Positions 1 through 10,411 of a stretch of DNA of 33,764 nt are shown piece after piece. Origin of the DNA: Candidatus Parcubacteria bacterium (GTDB taxonomy: Bacteria > Patescibacteriota > Minisyncoccia > Phycocordibacterales > CALRHW01); assembly GCA_009691505.1 (NCBI GenBank), contig SICJ01000004.1, positions 1 through 33,764 on the forward strand. The letters are read 5' to 3'. Positions within the stretch are counted from its first letter, which is position 1. Each line of letters opens with the position of its first letter. The position numbers and the translations under genes are program-made. Below the pieces are notes generated by a model. It was not told where the DNA came from. It did not search any database and saw nothing but the letters and a program-made list of their open reading frames with translations.

Positions 1-89
1 GGAAAAAATAAACCGTTGATGACAACAAACGGAATAATTGGAATTAGAAAAAGTCCGCCGATAACAATGTTGTGTAAAATCTTTTGCAT
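1..89 (-). CDS. N-terminal fragment of a membrane protein (MQKILHNIVIGGLFLIPIIPFVVINGLFF...), possibly O-antigen ligase/polymerase; truncated by window edge
   Basis: Hand translation of the minus strand from ATG at 89 to the window edge; hydrophobic N-terminus next to a flippase and glycosyltransferases. Confidence 0.45.
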   Translation of the reverse strand, partial: MQKILHNIVIGGLFLIPIIPFVVINGLFF

Positions 90-208
90 TTTTATATTTT
101 TTATTTCTAATCTAAATCAACCGCTGACTTTGGCAAAACTACATCTTCCGCCGTCATAAAATCTAGAGACAATAGATTTTTTTATATATTTTTGTTCTTT
201 TTTATTCA

Positions 209-1636
209 TTACGATATCCAACTAAAAAATTTATTTCTGGCTTTTGAAACTACAATTTTATCTACATCGTCGTATTCAAAAAAACTACGCCAAGAAATAC
301 AAAATCCAGGGTAGATCTTTTTTAACACGAAATACCGCACAAATAAATAGAGCGACAAGGTTACGAGATATTCAATAGACGCACCAATCACACCAAACAA
401 AGGCAGAAAGATGAATGAAAACAAAACAATAGAGATATTTTTTACAAAAACAGTATAAAAAAGAGATTTCTGCTGTTTTGCTGCTTGAAACATGGGAGTG
501 AAAACAACAGCAAATGGTGCGAGCAACATTGTAATTAGGAGTACGTTGTATGAACTAATGGCCGTCGTATATTTTGGAAATGCAAAATGTATCACATACG
601 GCATAAACAAAAACACGCCGAGACCAATACATACAAAGACGAACATTTGATACTTTATAGATTTTGCAATAATAATATTCACTACTTTGTGATTAGATAT
701 TTTCTCAGAAATAACTGGTGTTAGAACACTTGAAAGCGTAAACAAAGACTGGGAGTGTGCTAACAGAGTAGAAGCTAGTGAAAAGATACTGACAGCTGGC
801 GTTCCTAGCATTGTTTTAATTATCCACAAACGTATATTTTGTCCAAGGGTGTTGAAATATGTTGATAAAACAGCCCATTTACCGTGAGCCATAATAGACT
901 CCAGTACACACCCTGTATTAGTAGCCTGAACACGTCTCCAAGCTCTATATGACATAAAAAATAACGGGCAGAGGAAAATAAGCGCTGTCGCTTGTCCTAA
1001 AATGTTTGCCCAAAAAATGCTCTCAAGATGAAAAGTGGAGAAAGAAAATACACAAAGTACGACAACCAATCTGAAAAACTCTTCACAAAAACCTATAAGC
1101 GCCTGAAAGAAGAATTTTTTCTCCACTGAGAAAAAAATCGTAAAAGCCATGCGAATAGGAGAAATTAAAAAAGAGAAGGATAAAATACGTAGTGAGTTTG
1201 AAACGTTGCTTGTTACAAAATATTTAGCAAAAAATGAAAAAGAAAACAGAAGAATAAATCCTACAATACACAACATTGTTTGCAAGGTAATATATCTTTT
1301 GAAAATCTCTTTTGCTCGAGACATATTCCCTTGGCCTTTACAAAAACTCATATCAGCAATAATCACTGAGGATATACCCGGGAGAAGCAAAATTCCTAAA
1401 AAAGAATACACCGTCATGGAAAGTTCTGAAAGTCCATATTCGTGGATGGAAAGTGACCTAAGAACAATGATGGCGATGAAAAAAGAGGCAAATTTTGTGA
1501 GTATACCAAGCAATGTGAAAATAACTGTGCCTTGTGCAATAGAGCGCGTTGTTGAGTGTTGTGGTGTCGTGATCATAATAATTAAGGTCTGGACAGAGCT
1601 ATAAAATCCCCTATTCGCTTGGCTCTTTTTCCCCAA
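209..1636 (-). CDS. Polysaccharide flippase (Wzx/MATE-like oligosaccharide transporter)
   Basis: 475-aa multi-TM ORF, position in polysaccharide cluster. Confidence 0.85.
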   Translation of the reverse strand: MGKKSQANRGFYSSVQTLIIMITTPQHSTTRSIAQGTVIFTLLGILTKFASFFIAIIVLRSLSIHEYGLSELSMTVYSFLGILLLPGISSVIIADMSFCKGQGNMSRAKEIFKRYITLQTMLCIVGFILLFSFSFFAKYFVTSNVSNSLRILSFSFLISPIRMAFTIFFSVEKKFFFQALIGFCEEFFRLVVVLCVFSFSTFHLESIFWANILGQATALIFLCPLFFMSYRAWRRVQATNTGCVLESIMAHGKWAVLSTYFNTLGQNIRLWIIKTMLGTPAVSIFSLASTLLAHSQSLFTLSSVLTPVISEKISNHKVVNIIIAKSIKYQMFVFVCIGLGVFLFMPYVIHFAFPKYTTAISSYNVLLITMLLAPFAVVFTPMFQAAKQQKSLFYTVFVKNISIVLFSFIFLPLFGVIGASIEYLVTLSLYLFVRYFVLKKIYPGFCISWRSFFEYDDVDKIVVSKARNKFFSWIS

Positions 1637-2436
1637 GTGTGTTCCTTGACCTTTTCTTTAGCTAATCTTGATACTTTATCACAAAGCACCGAGTCGCCCA
1701 AAGTCCTAGTTATAGAATCCGCCAAAGCGTGCGGGTTGTCCGCTTCGCAAAGAACGGCAGTGTCGTCGCCAGTTATTTGTCTTATGGACGGTAAATCAGA
1801 AGCGACGATAGGCCTCCCGCTTGCCATATACTCAAAAAGTTTCATTAGCGAAGTATAAAAAGCAGAAATTTTTTCTTTAGCCGTATTTGGTAAAACCAAA
1901 ACATCAGCCGCAGATTGCCAATAAGGAATCTCTGCGTGTGGACGATGCCCTATCAAACGGATGTTTGGGGTGTCTCCATACTCTTTGAGAAAGTGTTCGG
2001 AGTCTTTTTTTGTTCCTCCAACAAAATATATATTTGCATTTGGAATAAATTGCGATGCTTGCGCCAAAGTGCCTACTCCTTTCCAGCCGTATAAGTGTCC
2101 CGTGTAAAGCACGATTGGCCTATCGTCTGGCAAAGAAAGGTGGACTCGCGCCTCTGCTTTTGTCATTTCTTTTCCAAAAGATTCTAGTGATACAGCGTTT
2201 GGTTCAACTAAAATTTTTTCTCCGTGGAGACCAAAGGGCTCTTTTAATTTATCTTTCTTCCATTGGTTTGTAGATAAAATCCACTTCATGCTACGCAACA
2301 TGTGTTTATAAAAAAATAAGTTTTTTTCAGGAAAATCGTGAACTTCATAAAAAGACGGCGTACCCGTAAGCGAGGCAAAATAAAGTGGGACTATTACTTT
2401 TGAGTACGCAATGTCTTGCGAAATCATCAGAGCCAA
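1582..2436 (-). CDS. GT4 glycosyltransferase, C-terminal portion (N-terminal domain apparently missing)
   Basis: Motifs FYEVHDFPEKN, VLYTGHLYGWKGVGTL, LMKLFEYMASGRPIVASDLPSIRQI; the ORF lacks the N-terminal Rossmann half. Confidence 0.75.
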   Translation of the reverse strand: MALMISQDIAYSKVIVPLYFASLTGTPSFYEVHDFPEKNLFFYKHMLRSMKWILSTNQWKKDKLKEPFGLHGEKILVEPNAVSLESFGKEMTKAEARVHLSLPDDRPIVLYTGHLYGWKGVGTLAQASQFIPNANIYFVGGTKKDSEHFLKEYGDTPNIRLIGHRPHAEIPYWQSAADVLVLPNTAKEKISAFYTSLMKLFEYMASGRPIVASDLPSIRQITGDDTAVLCEADNPHALADSITRTLGDSVLCDKVSRLAKEKVKEHTWGKRAKRIGDFIALSRP

Positions 2437-2818
2437 GGTCTTCTACATATGCCGGCATAATTATTTCATTTCCCCTCTTTTTGCCCGCATATTGAGACAT
2501 TCTAAATATTATTGAATTCGGGATATTTATTTCCTCATCAGAATCTCCGTAGGCAAAAATTAAAATCTTCTTCTGTACTGATTGTGCTACCGCGACACAT
2601 TCATTAATGTAGCCAGCAATATTTTTTACAGAAAAATAATTGTATGGCACCGCAATAAAATCTGCGTCTTTTGGGTTATCTACCACCGTGTAAATGTCGC
2701 CCAAATTATCCAGAGAAACATTTTGAAAAAGTCTTTTTGATTTTGTGCCAGCTGACAAATCAAAAATTACAAAATACTCCACCATTTCCAATTTTTTAGT
2801 TAGAAAAAGCTTCAACAT
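2345..2818 (-). CDS. Hypothetical protein, exostosin-like N-terminal fragment, out of frame with the downstream GT4
   Basis: 157-aa ORF; DADFIAVPYNYFSVKN and PNSIIFRMSQYAGKKRGNEIIMPAYVEDL; overlaps the next ORF in another frame. Confidence 0.5.
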   Translation of the reverse strand: MLKLFLTKKLEMVEYFVIFDLSAGTKSKRLFQNVSLDNLGDIYTVVDNPKDADFIAVPYNYFSVKNIAGYINECVAVAQSVQKKILIFAYGDSDEEINIPNSIIFRMSQYAGKKRGNEIIMPAYVEDLGSDDFARHCVLKSNSPTLFCLAYGYAVFL

Positions 2819-2821
2819 AAA

Positions 2822-3463
2822 TTATTTTTTAGCACTGAAAATATATCCGAGAGGATACCGTATACCTATTTTAGGTCTAAATTTGATAAAGATTGAGTCA
2901 AGAAAATGGTATACTGGCAATAATATCACCCTCATGATGATGGGCACAGAAAACACGAGATTGTTGTAATTAACCGCAAAAGGACCGCGACCTATTTCTT
3001 TTACCTCAATATCTTTAAACCCAGATTTTTCCAAAATCTTAATCAAGGCCTCTTTTGTATATCTAAAAAAATCATGCGGATCTGGATGATAATTAACCAA
3101 AAATGGCACGAAGCCGAGTATTTTAGAGTTATTTTTTAAAACCCTATGCGCCTCGCCCACCAAAAATTGATGATTAAAAATATGCTCCAAAATATTAAAC
3201 ATCAAAACGTGGTCTATTTCTTCGTTTTTATATGGCAGAGAATCCTTTTCAAAATTAATGCCCTTGCTCTGTGGCAACATCATATCTGAAGATATAATCT
3301 CTGTATTTTCTGCGACATTTAGATATTTAAAATAGTCTGGACTTCTTGCACCTCCGATATCCAAAACTTTTCCAGAAATAGTATATTTTCTCAATGCGTC
3401 GTTCATAAGTATCCGCGCCAAGCTCTGACCACTCCATATTTTTTTAGTTAAATATATAATCAT
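2822..3463 (-). CDS. Class I SAM-dependent methyltransferase
   Basis: [27 protein letters not shown] motifs. Confidence 0.85.
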   Translation of the reverse strand: MIIYLTKKIWSGQSLARILMNDALRKYTISGKVLDIGGARSPDYFKYLNVAENTEIISSDMMLPQSKGINFEKDSLPYKNEEIDHVLMFNILEHIFNHQFLVGEAHRVLKNNSKILGFVPFLVNYHPDPHDFFRYTKEALIKILEKSGFKDIEVKEIGRGPFAVNYNNLVFSVPIIMRVILLPVYHFLDSIFIKFRPKIGIRYPLGYIFSAKK

Positions 3464-4086
3464 ATTTTTTTCAATATAAAAAAGTGGTGATATTGATTAT
3501 CAAAGGGCACAAAATGCTTGACAAGCTTAAAGTGGCTTTCAAAAACTTTTTTGACTTTTGGAAAAGAAAAACCAGCTTTGCCAATTTCCCAATAATGCTC
3601 GCCGTTAAACACGTGTTTTCGTGGATATGGAATTTTAAATGAAAAACGAAACTCTTTTACAAAAGGAATTTTAAAATTAAATTTTACAGCTGGACCAAAG
3701 TGGGGTAAGCTCACAATCACGTATTTCTTTGACACACGCTTCATCTCTAGTAGACACTCCTCAAACTTTCCAAAAGGTAAATGTTCTAACACTTCAAACG
3801 CACATACCATATCATAGGAATTATCAACAAAAGGTAGGGCTTCTACAGAACCAAGTGTGTCTGGATGCAAATCTTCTGCAATATCAATATTGCTATATTT
3901 TATATCTGTATTTTGCAAAAGATAACTTTTTAATACACCGTCGCCGACTCCCACCTCCAAAATATTTTTTGGAGCACAAGCAAGCACTTCACGGATTTGA
4001 TAATAATAACTTGCCCAGCGATCTGGGTAGCAATACCGACTGAATAAATAGTGTTCTTTTTCTACTTGTTTCTCTGTGGTTTTCAT
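3460..4086 (-). CDS. Class I SAM-dependent methyltransferase
   Basis: [26 protein letters not shown] motifs; 4-nt ATGA-type overlaps with neighbours. Confidence 0.85.
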   Translation of the reverse strand: MKTTEKQVEKEHYLFSRYCYPDRWASYYYQIREVLACAPKNILEVGVGDGVLKSYLLQNTDIKYSNIDIAEDLHPDTLGSVEALPFVDNSYDMVCAFEVLEHLPFGKFEECLLEMKRVSKKYVIVSLPHFGPAVKFNFKIPFVKEFRFSFKIPYPRKHVFNGEHYWEIGKAGFSFPKVKKVFESHFKLVKHFVPFDNQYHHFFILKKI

Positions 4087-5132
4087 ATTTTTTCTACTAT
4101 TTTTTTAATAAGTCTGAGAAGGTTGTGTTCCCTTACTACAATGTCTCGCAACTTCTCCCCTAGACTTTGTGCATATTCTTTTTGATTAAATATAAAAATA
4201 ATCTTATCAGCTAGAGCTTTTGAATCTGTCGAACCTATAATCAAATCAAAAGGTCTTAGTATTTCTACATAAGCCTCGTTTGAGGTAAGTACCGGAATAC
4301 CACAAGCCATAGCTTCAAGCACCACCTTGTCCATACTTCCAGTATGACTCATATTTAGAAAAACATCACTGGGAATAATGTATTTCGGTAAGTTTTGGTG
4401 AAATAATTCACCCAAAAATACAATACTATTTTCAAGCCCGTTTTGTATGATCCATTTTTTTAAATTTTCTAAATATAGTACGTCAGCGGGCAAAACTGGA
4501 CCGCCGATTATTTCCAGTCTTACTTTAATTTTTTTTCTATTTATTATTTCTATTGCTTCGAAAATGGTCCGCAGGTTTTTTGCTTCTGCTATCCTGCCGA
4601 TTGTAAGTACTTTTAAAACACTGGGAGCTTCCCCACTTTCTTTACCTTTCTTAGGAGAAAACTCTGCTGTATTTATGCCGTGCCCCATTACTTCTAATTT
4701 TTTACTTTTCAAACGAAAACTTTCAGGTGATGCAGTAAATATTTTATTGGAGAGTTTTTCTGCGATTCGCAATTTTAAATCAACATTTTTGTGTGTATAC
4801 CAAAGTGAAATTTTTTTACCAAGAATTTTCCAAATTGGCGCACCGAGCAATACATAAACAGGATTCATGTGTACAAAAATAACATCGTAGTTTTTGCGCT
4901 CGTGCCAAATGTATTTATAAAAACGGAAAATATAGGTAAGTTTTGAAACTCCCTCTTCTTTACCAAGAGATAAAACTTTTACATTTTTTGGTAAATCTGA
5001 CCGACCTTTAAATAAGCAAATCACCGTCACGCTTAAGCAGTTTTTCTCAAACTCTAAAATCCACTCATGAAAAAAACCGAGGTTACTATCATCCTTATCT
5101 ACTTTTTGTGTAATAATTAAAATTTTTTTCAT
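4083..5132 (-). CDS. GT4 family glycosyltransferase
   Basis: [34 protein letters not shown]. Confidence 0.9.
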   Translation of the reverse strand: MKKILIITQKVDKDDSNLGFFHEWILEFEKNCLSVTVICLFKGRSDLPKNVKVLSLGKEEGVSKLTYIFRFYKYIWHERKNYDVIFVHMNPVYVLLGAPIWKILGKKISLWYTHKNVDLKLRIAEKLSNKIFTASPESFRLKSKKLEVMGHGINTAEFSPKKGKESGEAPSVLKVLTIGRIAEAKNLRTIFEAIEIINRKKIKVRLEIIGGPVLPADVLYLENLKKWIIQNGLENSIVFLGELFHQNLPKYIIPSDVFLNMSHTGSMDKVVLEAMACGIPVLTSNEAYVEILRPFDLIIGSTDSKALADKIIFIFNQKEYAQSLGEKLRDIVVREHNLLRLIKKIVEKI

Positions 5133-5140
5133 GAATTTTT

Positions 5141-6298
5141 TTATAGAGATTTTTGCACTTTTTCGTGCGCCATTTCAATAGACACCTTATATTTTTGCAA
5201 ATATTCTGCTCGAGAAGAATCAGTGATGCTGGCTAGACGCTGTACCGCCTCGTGAGTAAAGGTCTCCCGTAGTTGATTATCTTTTATAAATATTTTTATT
5301 TTTTGAAGCAAACATTCACCGTCTCCTACAGGGCACGCAAAAGAGACTCTGTCTTTTAGTACATCAGAAGCGATACCTACATCTGTGGAAATGGTTGGGC
5401 AATGTGCAAAAAGTGCTTCCACTATTGTCATGCCATAACCCTCATAATCTGAAGTAACCAGAAAAAGGTCGGCAGTTTTATAATAAGAAATAAGATCGTT
5501 TTGCCATGGTTCAAAGACGACATTGTTAGAAAGTTTTGTGTGCGACACGAGAGCCCGAAGATTTTTTTCTTGAGTGCCACTACCTACGATAACTAATCCG
5601 ATGGAAGGATACTCTAATAAAAGCTTTTGCATTACATTGATAGCAAGTGGAATGTTTTTTTCTTTTGTAAGACGCGATGCCATAAAAATAATAAAATTCC
5701 ACTTAGGATACTTCTTTTTTAGATCGGTCGTAATGGGGGTGTTTTCTATTTTTTCTTTATCAACAAAAATCGGTAAAATCATTGGTGCGATCGTGAGTGA
5801 TTTTTGAGCAACCAAAGAATCAGCGATGCGTTTTGAAACGACACGCACCGCATTTGCTTTTACTAGAACCTTTTTTGCTATGTGCACTCGTACCCAATTT
5901 AATACTGAAGAATAGCGGAAAAAAGGACTAAATAAATCTGTGTGAATTTGAATGTGCAAAGGTATGTCAAATTTTTTCTTCAATTTCATACCGACTATTC
6001 CTGTTTCAAATGGATCTTGGCAAGTTGTCACTGTATTAGCACTTGTAAGCTTTTTATCTCTAAGAATTTCCACACAAATACGTAAAGTATTTTTTATATA
6101 GAAAATCCGCAAAAAAGAGTCTGACGGATATATCCAGACATTTGAGGAAATCTGCTCTTTTTTGTGGCCCAAAGCTCGGCGAGAAAAAACCACTATGTGT
6201 AGCTCTTCAAAAAGAGCGCCATATTCTGTCACGCGTGCACGTACAGCGCTTTCTTTTTTAAATATATTTCTATCTGTGCCTATGCTTATGACTTTCAT
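5141..6298 (-). CDS. GT4 family glycosyltransferase
   Basis: ASRLTKEKNIPLAINVMQ, DYEGYGMTIVEALFAHCPTISTDVG. Confidence 0.9.
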   Translation of the reverse strand: MKVISIGTDRNIFKKESAVRARVTEYGALFEELHIVVFSRRALGHKKEQISSNVWIYPSDSFLRIFYIKNTLRICVEILRDKKLTSANTVTTCQDPFETGIVGMKLKKKFDIPLHIQIHTDLFSPFFRYSSVLNWVRVHIAKKVLVKANAVRVVSKRIADSLVAQKSLTIAPMILPIFVDKEKIENTPITTDLKKKYPKWNFIIFMASRLTKEKNIPLAINVMQKLLLEYPSIGLVIVGSGTQEKNLRALVSHTKLSNNVVFEPWQNDLISYYKTADLFLVTSDYEGYGMTIVEALFAHCPTISTDVGIASDVLKDRVSFACPVGDGECLLQKIKIFIKDNQLRETFTHEAVQRLASITDSSRAEYLQKYKVSIEMAHEKVQKSL

Positions 6299-6300
6299 TT

Positions 6301-7323
6301 TTATATTTTACCTTTTAGAGACAACGCCTTATATACAACACAAAACTCATTTATAATTTCAGTCCAAGAATGCGTATATGTAAAAATTCTTATATTCTCT
6401 AAAGATTTCCTATAACCATCCTCTGAAGCAAGATATGAGATTTTTTCAGCAATCTCTTCTGGATTATTTGGGTCAACAAAAATTCCTACATCTTTGAGCT
6501 TATTATAAAGACCCGTCTCACGCGTACAAATAAATGGTTTATTCGAGCGCAGAGCATCAAGAATTAAATTGGGACTCACTTCACTTAAAGATACAGAAAT
6601 CACTGCGTAAGAAGATTGTATTTTTTTCAAAAACTTTTCATACGGAGCTGTGTCCAAGTCTAGTTTTATATCGTGATTATTTTTTTGTGCGATAGAAAAA
6701 GTTTTTTTTAAATTTGAGAAGTTTTTTAGTTTTAAATTTCTAGCTCCAGCAACAAAAACTTTTTGTGACGGAGTGTGCGACTCAATTTTTGGTCCGTAGA
6801 AATTTTCAATAACAAAATTTTTTTTAGTTTTGAGTGAGTAAGCTTTTGTAAAAATATCTCTTTGCCACTGCGTACTAAAGACCACAGCGCTTGCATTTTC
6901 AAGTGTAAAACGAGTAACTAAAAAAATAAGTTTCTCTTTTAAATTCAACTTATTTAATCGTTTTTGATAGAAATCCTTAAATAAAATGAGATCTCCCGTT
7001 CTCTCAACATAAGATTCCCACAAAAAATCTCCACCTGTGCGTATTATTATTTTTTTCTGAAGCAAATTTGCCGCACACACTGCTGGAAAACCAACAGAAA
7101 AAGTATCCAGAGCAATCACAAAATCTGTTCCAAACATTGCAAAAAAACTACGCCAAAAAAAAAGTTTGTGACGAATAATAGGTGGGAGTTTACGCTCCAA
7201 AACATAAGTAAGTATTTTTACACTATGCCCCTGCCTACGAAATTCATCCTCTATCTCCTTTGCATATTGCGCTGGACCACCCACCAGTGGCGGATAAATA
7301 CCTGTGCATATGAGGATTTTCAT
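6301..7323 (-). CDS. GT4-like glycosyltransferase
   Basis: TGIYPPLVGGPAQYAKEI N-terminus, VSLSEVSPNLILDALRSNKPFICTRETG. Confidence 0.85.
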   Translation of the reverse strand: MKILICTGIYPPLVGGPAQYAKEIEDEFRRQGHSVKILTYVLERKLPPIIRHKLFFWRSFFAMFGTDFVIALDTFSVGFPAVCAANLLQKKIIIRTGGDFLWESYVERTGDLILFKDFYQKRLNKLNLKEKLIFLVTRFTLENASAVVFSTQWQRDIFTKAYSLKTKKNFVIENFYGPKIESHTPSQKVFVAGARNLKLKNFSNLKKTFSIAQKNNHDIKLDLDTAPYEKFLKKIQSSYAVISVSLSEVSPNLILDALRSNKPFICTRETGLYNKLKDVGIFVDPNNPEEIAEKISYLASEDGYRKSLENIRIFTYTHSWTEIINEFCVVYKALSLKGKI

Positions 7324-7335
7324 GTATATACCCTA

Positions 7336-8517
7336 TCAGATTTTGGCGAAAAAAGCAGTTTTCATGTCGCTGATCACGCCTTCCCAATTATACTTTTCTG
7401 CAACCAAACGAGAAGCGTTTGCGACAATTTTTTTGCGCAAATTTTTGTCGTCTAAAATCTTATTTACACTTAAAGCGACACTTTCTGGATTATCTACCTC
7501 ACAAAATACACCTGTTTCATTTTCTTTTAGGAAATCTACTATTCCGCCAACGGGAGTAGCAATGACAGGAATTCCTGCCGACATCGCTTCTATAAAAGAA
7601 TTACCCATACCTTCAGAGCGAGATGTGCGGATAAAAATATCAGAAATTTTTAAATATTTTGGAATTTCTTTATATTCAACCCAAAAATCATTGAAAAACA
7701 CACGGCTTTCAACACCCAAATCGTGCGCGAGTTTTTTTAGATCTTCTTCTAGCGGTCCTGTTCCGATAATTAAAAATTTAATATTTTCTGGAAGAAGGGG
7801 TAGGGCACGCACAACATCAGCTACACCATTTTTTTGCACAAGACGTGAAGTCGTAATGAGAAAAATATCTTTTTCTTCTTTATGAAAACGCCAACGTAAC
7901 GCCCCAAGCTCTTGCTCACTGTAGTCGCGCGCAAAAAGAGATGTGTCTACTCCGTTTGGTATCACAGCTATCTCACCTCTGTAACCCATGTCGCGTGCAA
8001 ATTTTTCTAGATATTTTGAAATGACCTGAACAATCCGTGCTTTTTTAAAAATCATTTTATAAAACGGATACACGAGTCGTATACGCAGACGACGAGTGAC
8101 ATGTGCAATACTGTCGCCTTCTTGTAGAGTCAAGATAAACGGCACGCACCGAAACCACAAAAACAGAAGTGCAGGAAAACCCATATATGACATCATCGCC
8201 CACGAAGCGTTGTATTTTCTTTTTTTATGTAGAGCGACCGCCTTAAGACTCGCCGTGATTGGAAAAAATATTTTATTTAGATACATTGGAAAACGTAACA
8301 AATCAGAAGACGTTGGATTATCTTTTGTAAAACCAATACGATGCACGTTTACATTACCGATTTTTTCAAATCTAGGCGACTTTTTATCAAAACGAAGTGT
8401 GATCATATCAAACTCTATTTCCTGCGGAGAAATCCTGTCGGTAATTTCTTTTATAGCAATTTCAGCTCCGCCAATAATCGGATGATAAGCGATTGAAAAA
8501 ATAAGTATTTTCTTCAT
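7336..8517 (-). CDS. GT4 family glycosyltransferase
   Basis: YHPIIGGAEIAIKEI, TTSRLVQKNGVADVVRALP, GMGNSFIEAMSAGIPVIATPVGGI. Confidence 0.92.
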   Translation of the reverse strand: MKKILIFSIAYHPIIGGAEIAIKEITDRISPQEIEFDMITLRFDKKSPRFEKIGNVNVHRIGFTKDNPTSSDLLRFPMYLNKIFFPITASLKAVALHKKRKYNASWAMMSYMGFPALLFLWFRCVPFILTLQEGDSIAHVTRRLRIRLVYPFYKMIFKKARIVQVISKYLEKFARDMGYRGEIAVIPNGVDTSLFARDYSEQELGALRWRFHKEEKDIFLITTSRLVQKNGVADVVRALPLLPENIKFLIIGTGPLEEDLKKLAHDLGVESRVFFNDFWVEYKEIPKYLKISDIFIRTSRSEGMGNSFIEAMSAGIPVIATPVGGIVDFLKENETGVFCEVDNPESVALSVNKILDDKNLRKKIVANASRLVAEKYNWEGVISDMKTAFFAKI

Positions 8518-8521
8518 GATA

Positions 8522-10378
8522 TTAAGCGCCCAGTATTTTACGCAAAACGTCTTCTGGAACTTCTTTGAGATTTTCTTTTGCCTCTGCTTTTTGTGTTTCT
8601 TTGGCTGATTCTTTTACTGTCTCAGTTTTCAACGGATTTACAACTCGCTCTGGAACAAGTTTTTCATTTTTACTTTTATCTACGATTGAAGCGAGAGCCT
8701 GTTTCAAGCTAAATAGATTTTCTTTCGATGGAACTTTTGCGTCTGGTGTGCGGGAATTTTCTTTTGGTTTTAGTGACTGCAAAGAAATACTTTGTGGTTT
8801 TGTTTCTATCTTTCCATCCCCCGCTACTTTTATAGTCTCAAATGGATTACTTTGTGGGGGCATTTTGGGCATGTCGTTCTTTCTCGGTTTTAAATCTGAG
8901 GCAGATTTCATAGGTTCAGCTTGCGGAGTTTTTTTAGGCTGAGCTGTAGTGTGTGGTGTTTTAGTGTGGGGTGCTGAGTCCGTGCGTTTTGGTTGTGCAA
9001 ATTGATTTGGAACTACTGCTTGTTGTCTGTTGTCTCCTGCAAAATTTTTAGACCCAAACGTCGGCGCAGAGCTTGCGACTTGTCTTGAGTTTATTGGCTG
9101 ATGCCATGCTTTTATTTCTGCTTCTACTTCTTCTTTTGGGTGCGTAAACATAAGCCTAGAGTTTTCAAGAATTTCCTTTCTATATGTAGTTTCCTGTTTC
9201 GCTATTGGTGGTAGACTTGTCGCAGAAAAAGGCGACGACGCCACACCGTCTATCATCAGCTTTAGATAAATTTGCACGAAACCAAGGTTTACCAAATCTT
9301 CTGCAGTAAATGTCGGCATAAATTCTTTCTCCAAAACTTCAGCATCAAAAGCACCGACACGAAAGACAATCATTGTGCCCACGTTACCAAAGACAGCGTC
9401 GCGCACCTCCTCCGACATTTGCTCTATATATTGATGCGCGACCGTTAGATTGAGTTTATATTTTCTTGCCTCAGAGAGAATGTCGGCGAAAGATTCATTT
9501 GCAAAAGACTGAAATTCATCCACGTACAGATAAAATTGTGGCAAAGACTGAAGTACTTTTTCGCTCACATCCGCGCGAGACATCGCACCAAGATATATTT
9601 TTGTAATAAGCATACTCCCAAGAAGGTTGGCATTGGCTTCGCCCACAAGACCTTTTGAAAGATTGATGATAAGAATTTTTCTATCATCCATTACTTTACG
9701 AATATCAAAAGTGGATTTTGTTTGACCAACTATGTTTCGGACGAGAGGATTAGATACAAACTGTCCGATTTTGTTTTGAATCGCCGCGCCCGCTTCTTGC
9801 ATATATCTTTCTCCATATTTTTCAAACTCATCAACCCAAAAAGATTTTACTGAAGGATCAGAAACATTTGCTACTACTTTTTTACGGTAATCTTTGTCGG
9901 AAAGCATTCTGTTTACACCTATAATCGTAGAATCTGGATACTCCAAAAGAGCAAGTAAAATATTATTTAAAATATATTCCATTCGTGCAGACCACATATC
10001 TACCCAGATCTTTTTAAACGAACTCATAAGACCGTTTGCGACGAGATGGCGTTTTGATGGACCAACGTCTTCCATTACGTTAAAAGAAATAGGATGCTCA
10101 GTATCAAACGGTGCAAAATATATTACATCTTTTATACGCTCGGCAGGAACATATTCCAAAAGAAGGTCGGCAGTTTTTCCGTGCGGGTCAATAAAAGCCA
10201 TTCCTTCGCCATTTTTAATATCCTGCACTGCCATATTTTCAAGCAGAGTAGATTTTCCCATACCTGTTTTTCCAATAACATAGACATGCTTAGTTCGGTC
10301 TTTAGACTTTATACCAAACGGGATTTTTTTGTTTCGTGCATCAGTTTGCGCGAAATATGTGACAGCGTCAGGATTCAT
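8522..10378 (-). CDS. Type IV secretion/conjugation-type DNA-binding ATPase (VirD4/TraD-like) with low-complexity C-terminus
   Basis: Walker A GKTGMGKST, FIDPHGKTADLLLEYVP, Walker B-like FYLYVDEFQSFA; Pro/Lys/Gln-rich tail. Confidence 0.85.
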   Translation of the reverse strand: MNPDAVTYFAQTDARNKKIPFGIKSKDRTKHVYVIGKTGMGKSTLLENMAVQDIKNGEGMAFIDPHGKTADLLLEYVPAERIKDVIYFAPFDTEHPISFNVMEDVGPSKRHLVANGLMSSFKKIWVDMWSARMEYILNNILLALLEYPDSTIIGVNRMLSDKDYRKKVVANVSDPSVKSFWVDEFEKYGERYMQEAGAAIQNKIGQFVSNPLVRNIVGQTKSTFDIRKVMDDRKILIINLSKGLVGEANANLLGSMLITKIYLGAMSRADVSEKVLQSLPQFYLYVDEFQSFANESFADILSEARKYKLNLTVAHQYIEQMSEEVRDAVFGNVGTMIVFRVGAFDAEVLEKEFMPTFTAEDLVNLGFVQIYLKLMIDGVASSPFSATSLPPIAKQETTYRKEILENSRLMFTHPKEEVEAEIKAWHQPINSRQVASSAPTFGSKNFAGDNRQQAVVPNQFAQPKRTDSAPHTKTPHTTAQPKKTPQAEPMKSASDLKPRKNDMPKMPPQSNPFETIKVAGDGKIETKPQSISLQSLKPKENSRTPDAKVPSKENLFSLKQALASIVDKSKNEKLVPERVVNPLKTETVKESAKETQKAEAKENLKEVPEDVLRKILGA

Positions 10379-10411
10379 TTTTCTATTTTAACATCATTAT
10401 ACCACCGAAAT

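Noticed and set aside
1149-1604. 151-aa plus-strand ORF
   Set aside because: Antisense to the flippase; no motifs, low-complexity Lys/Ile composition.
7304-7885. 193-aa plus-strand ORF
   Set aside because: Antisense to a clear GT4 gene; Ser-rich shadow ORF.
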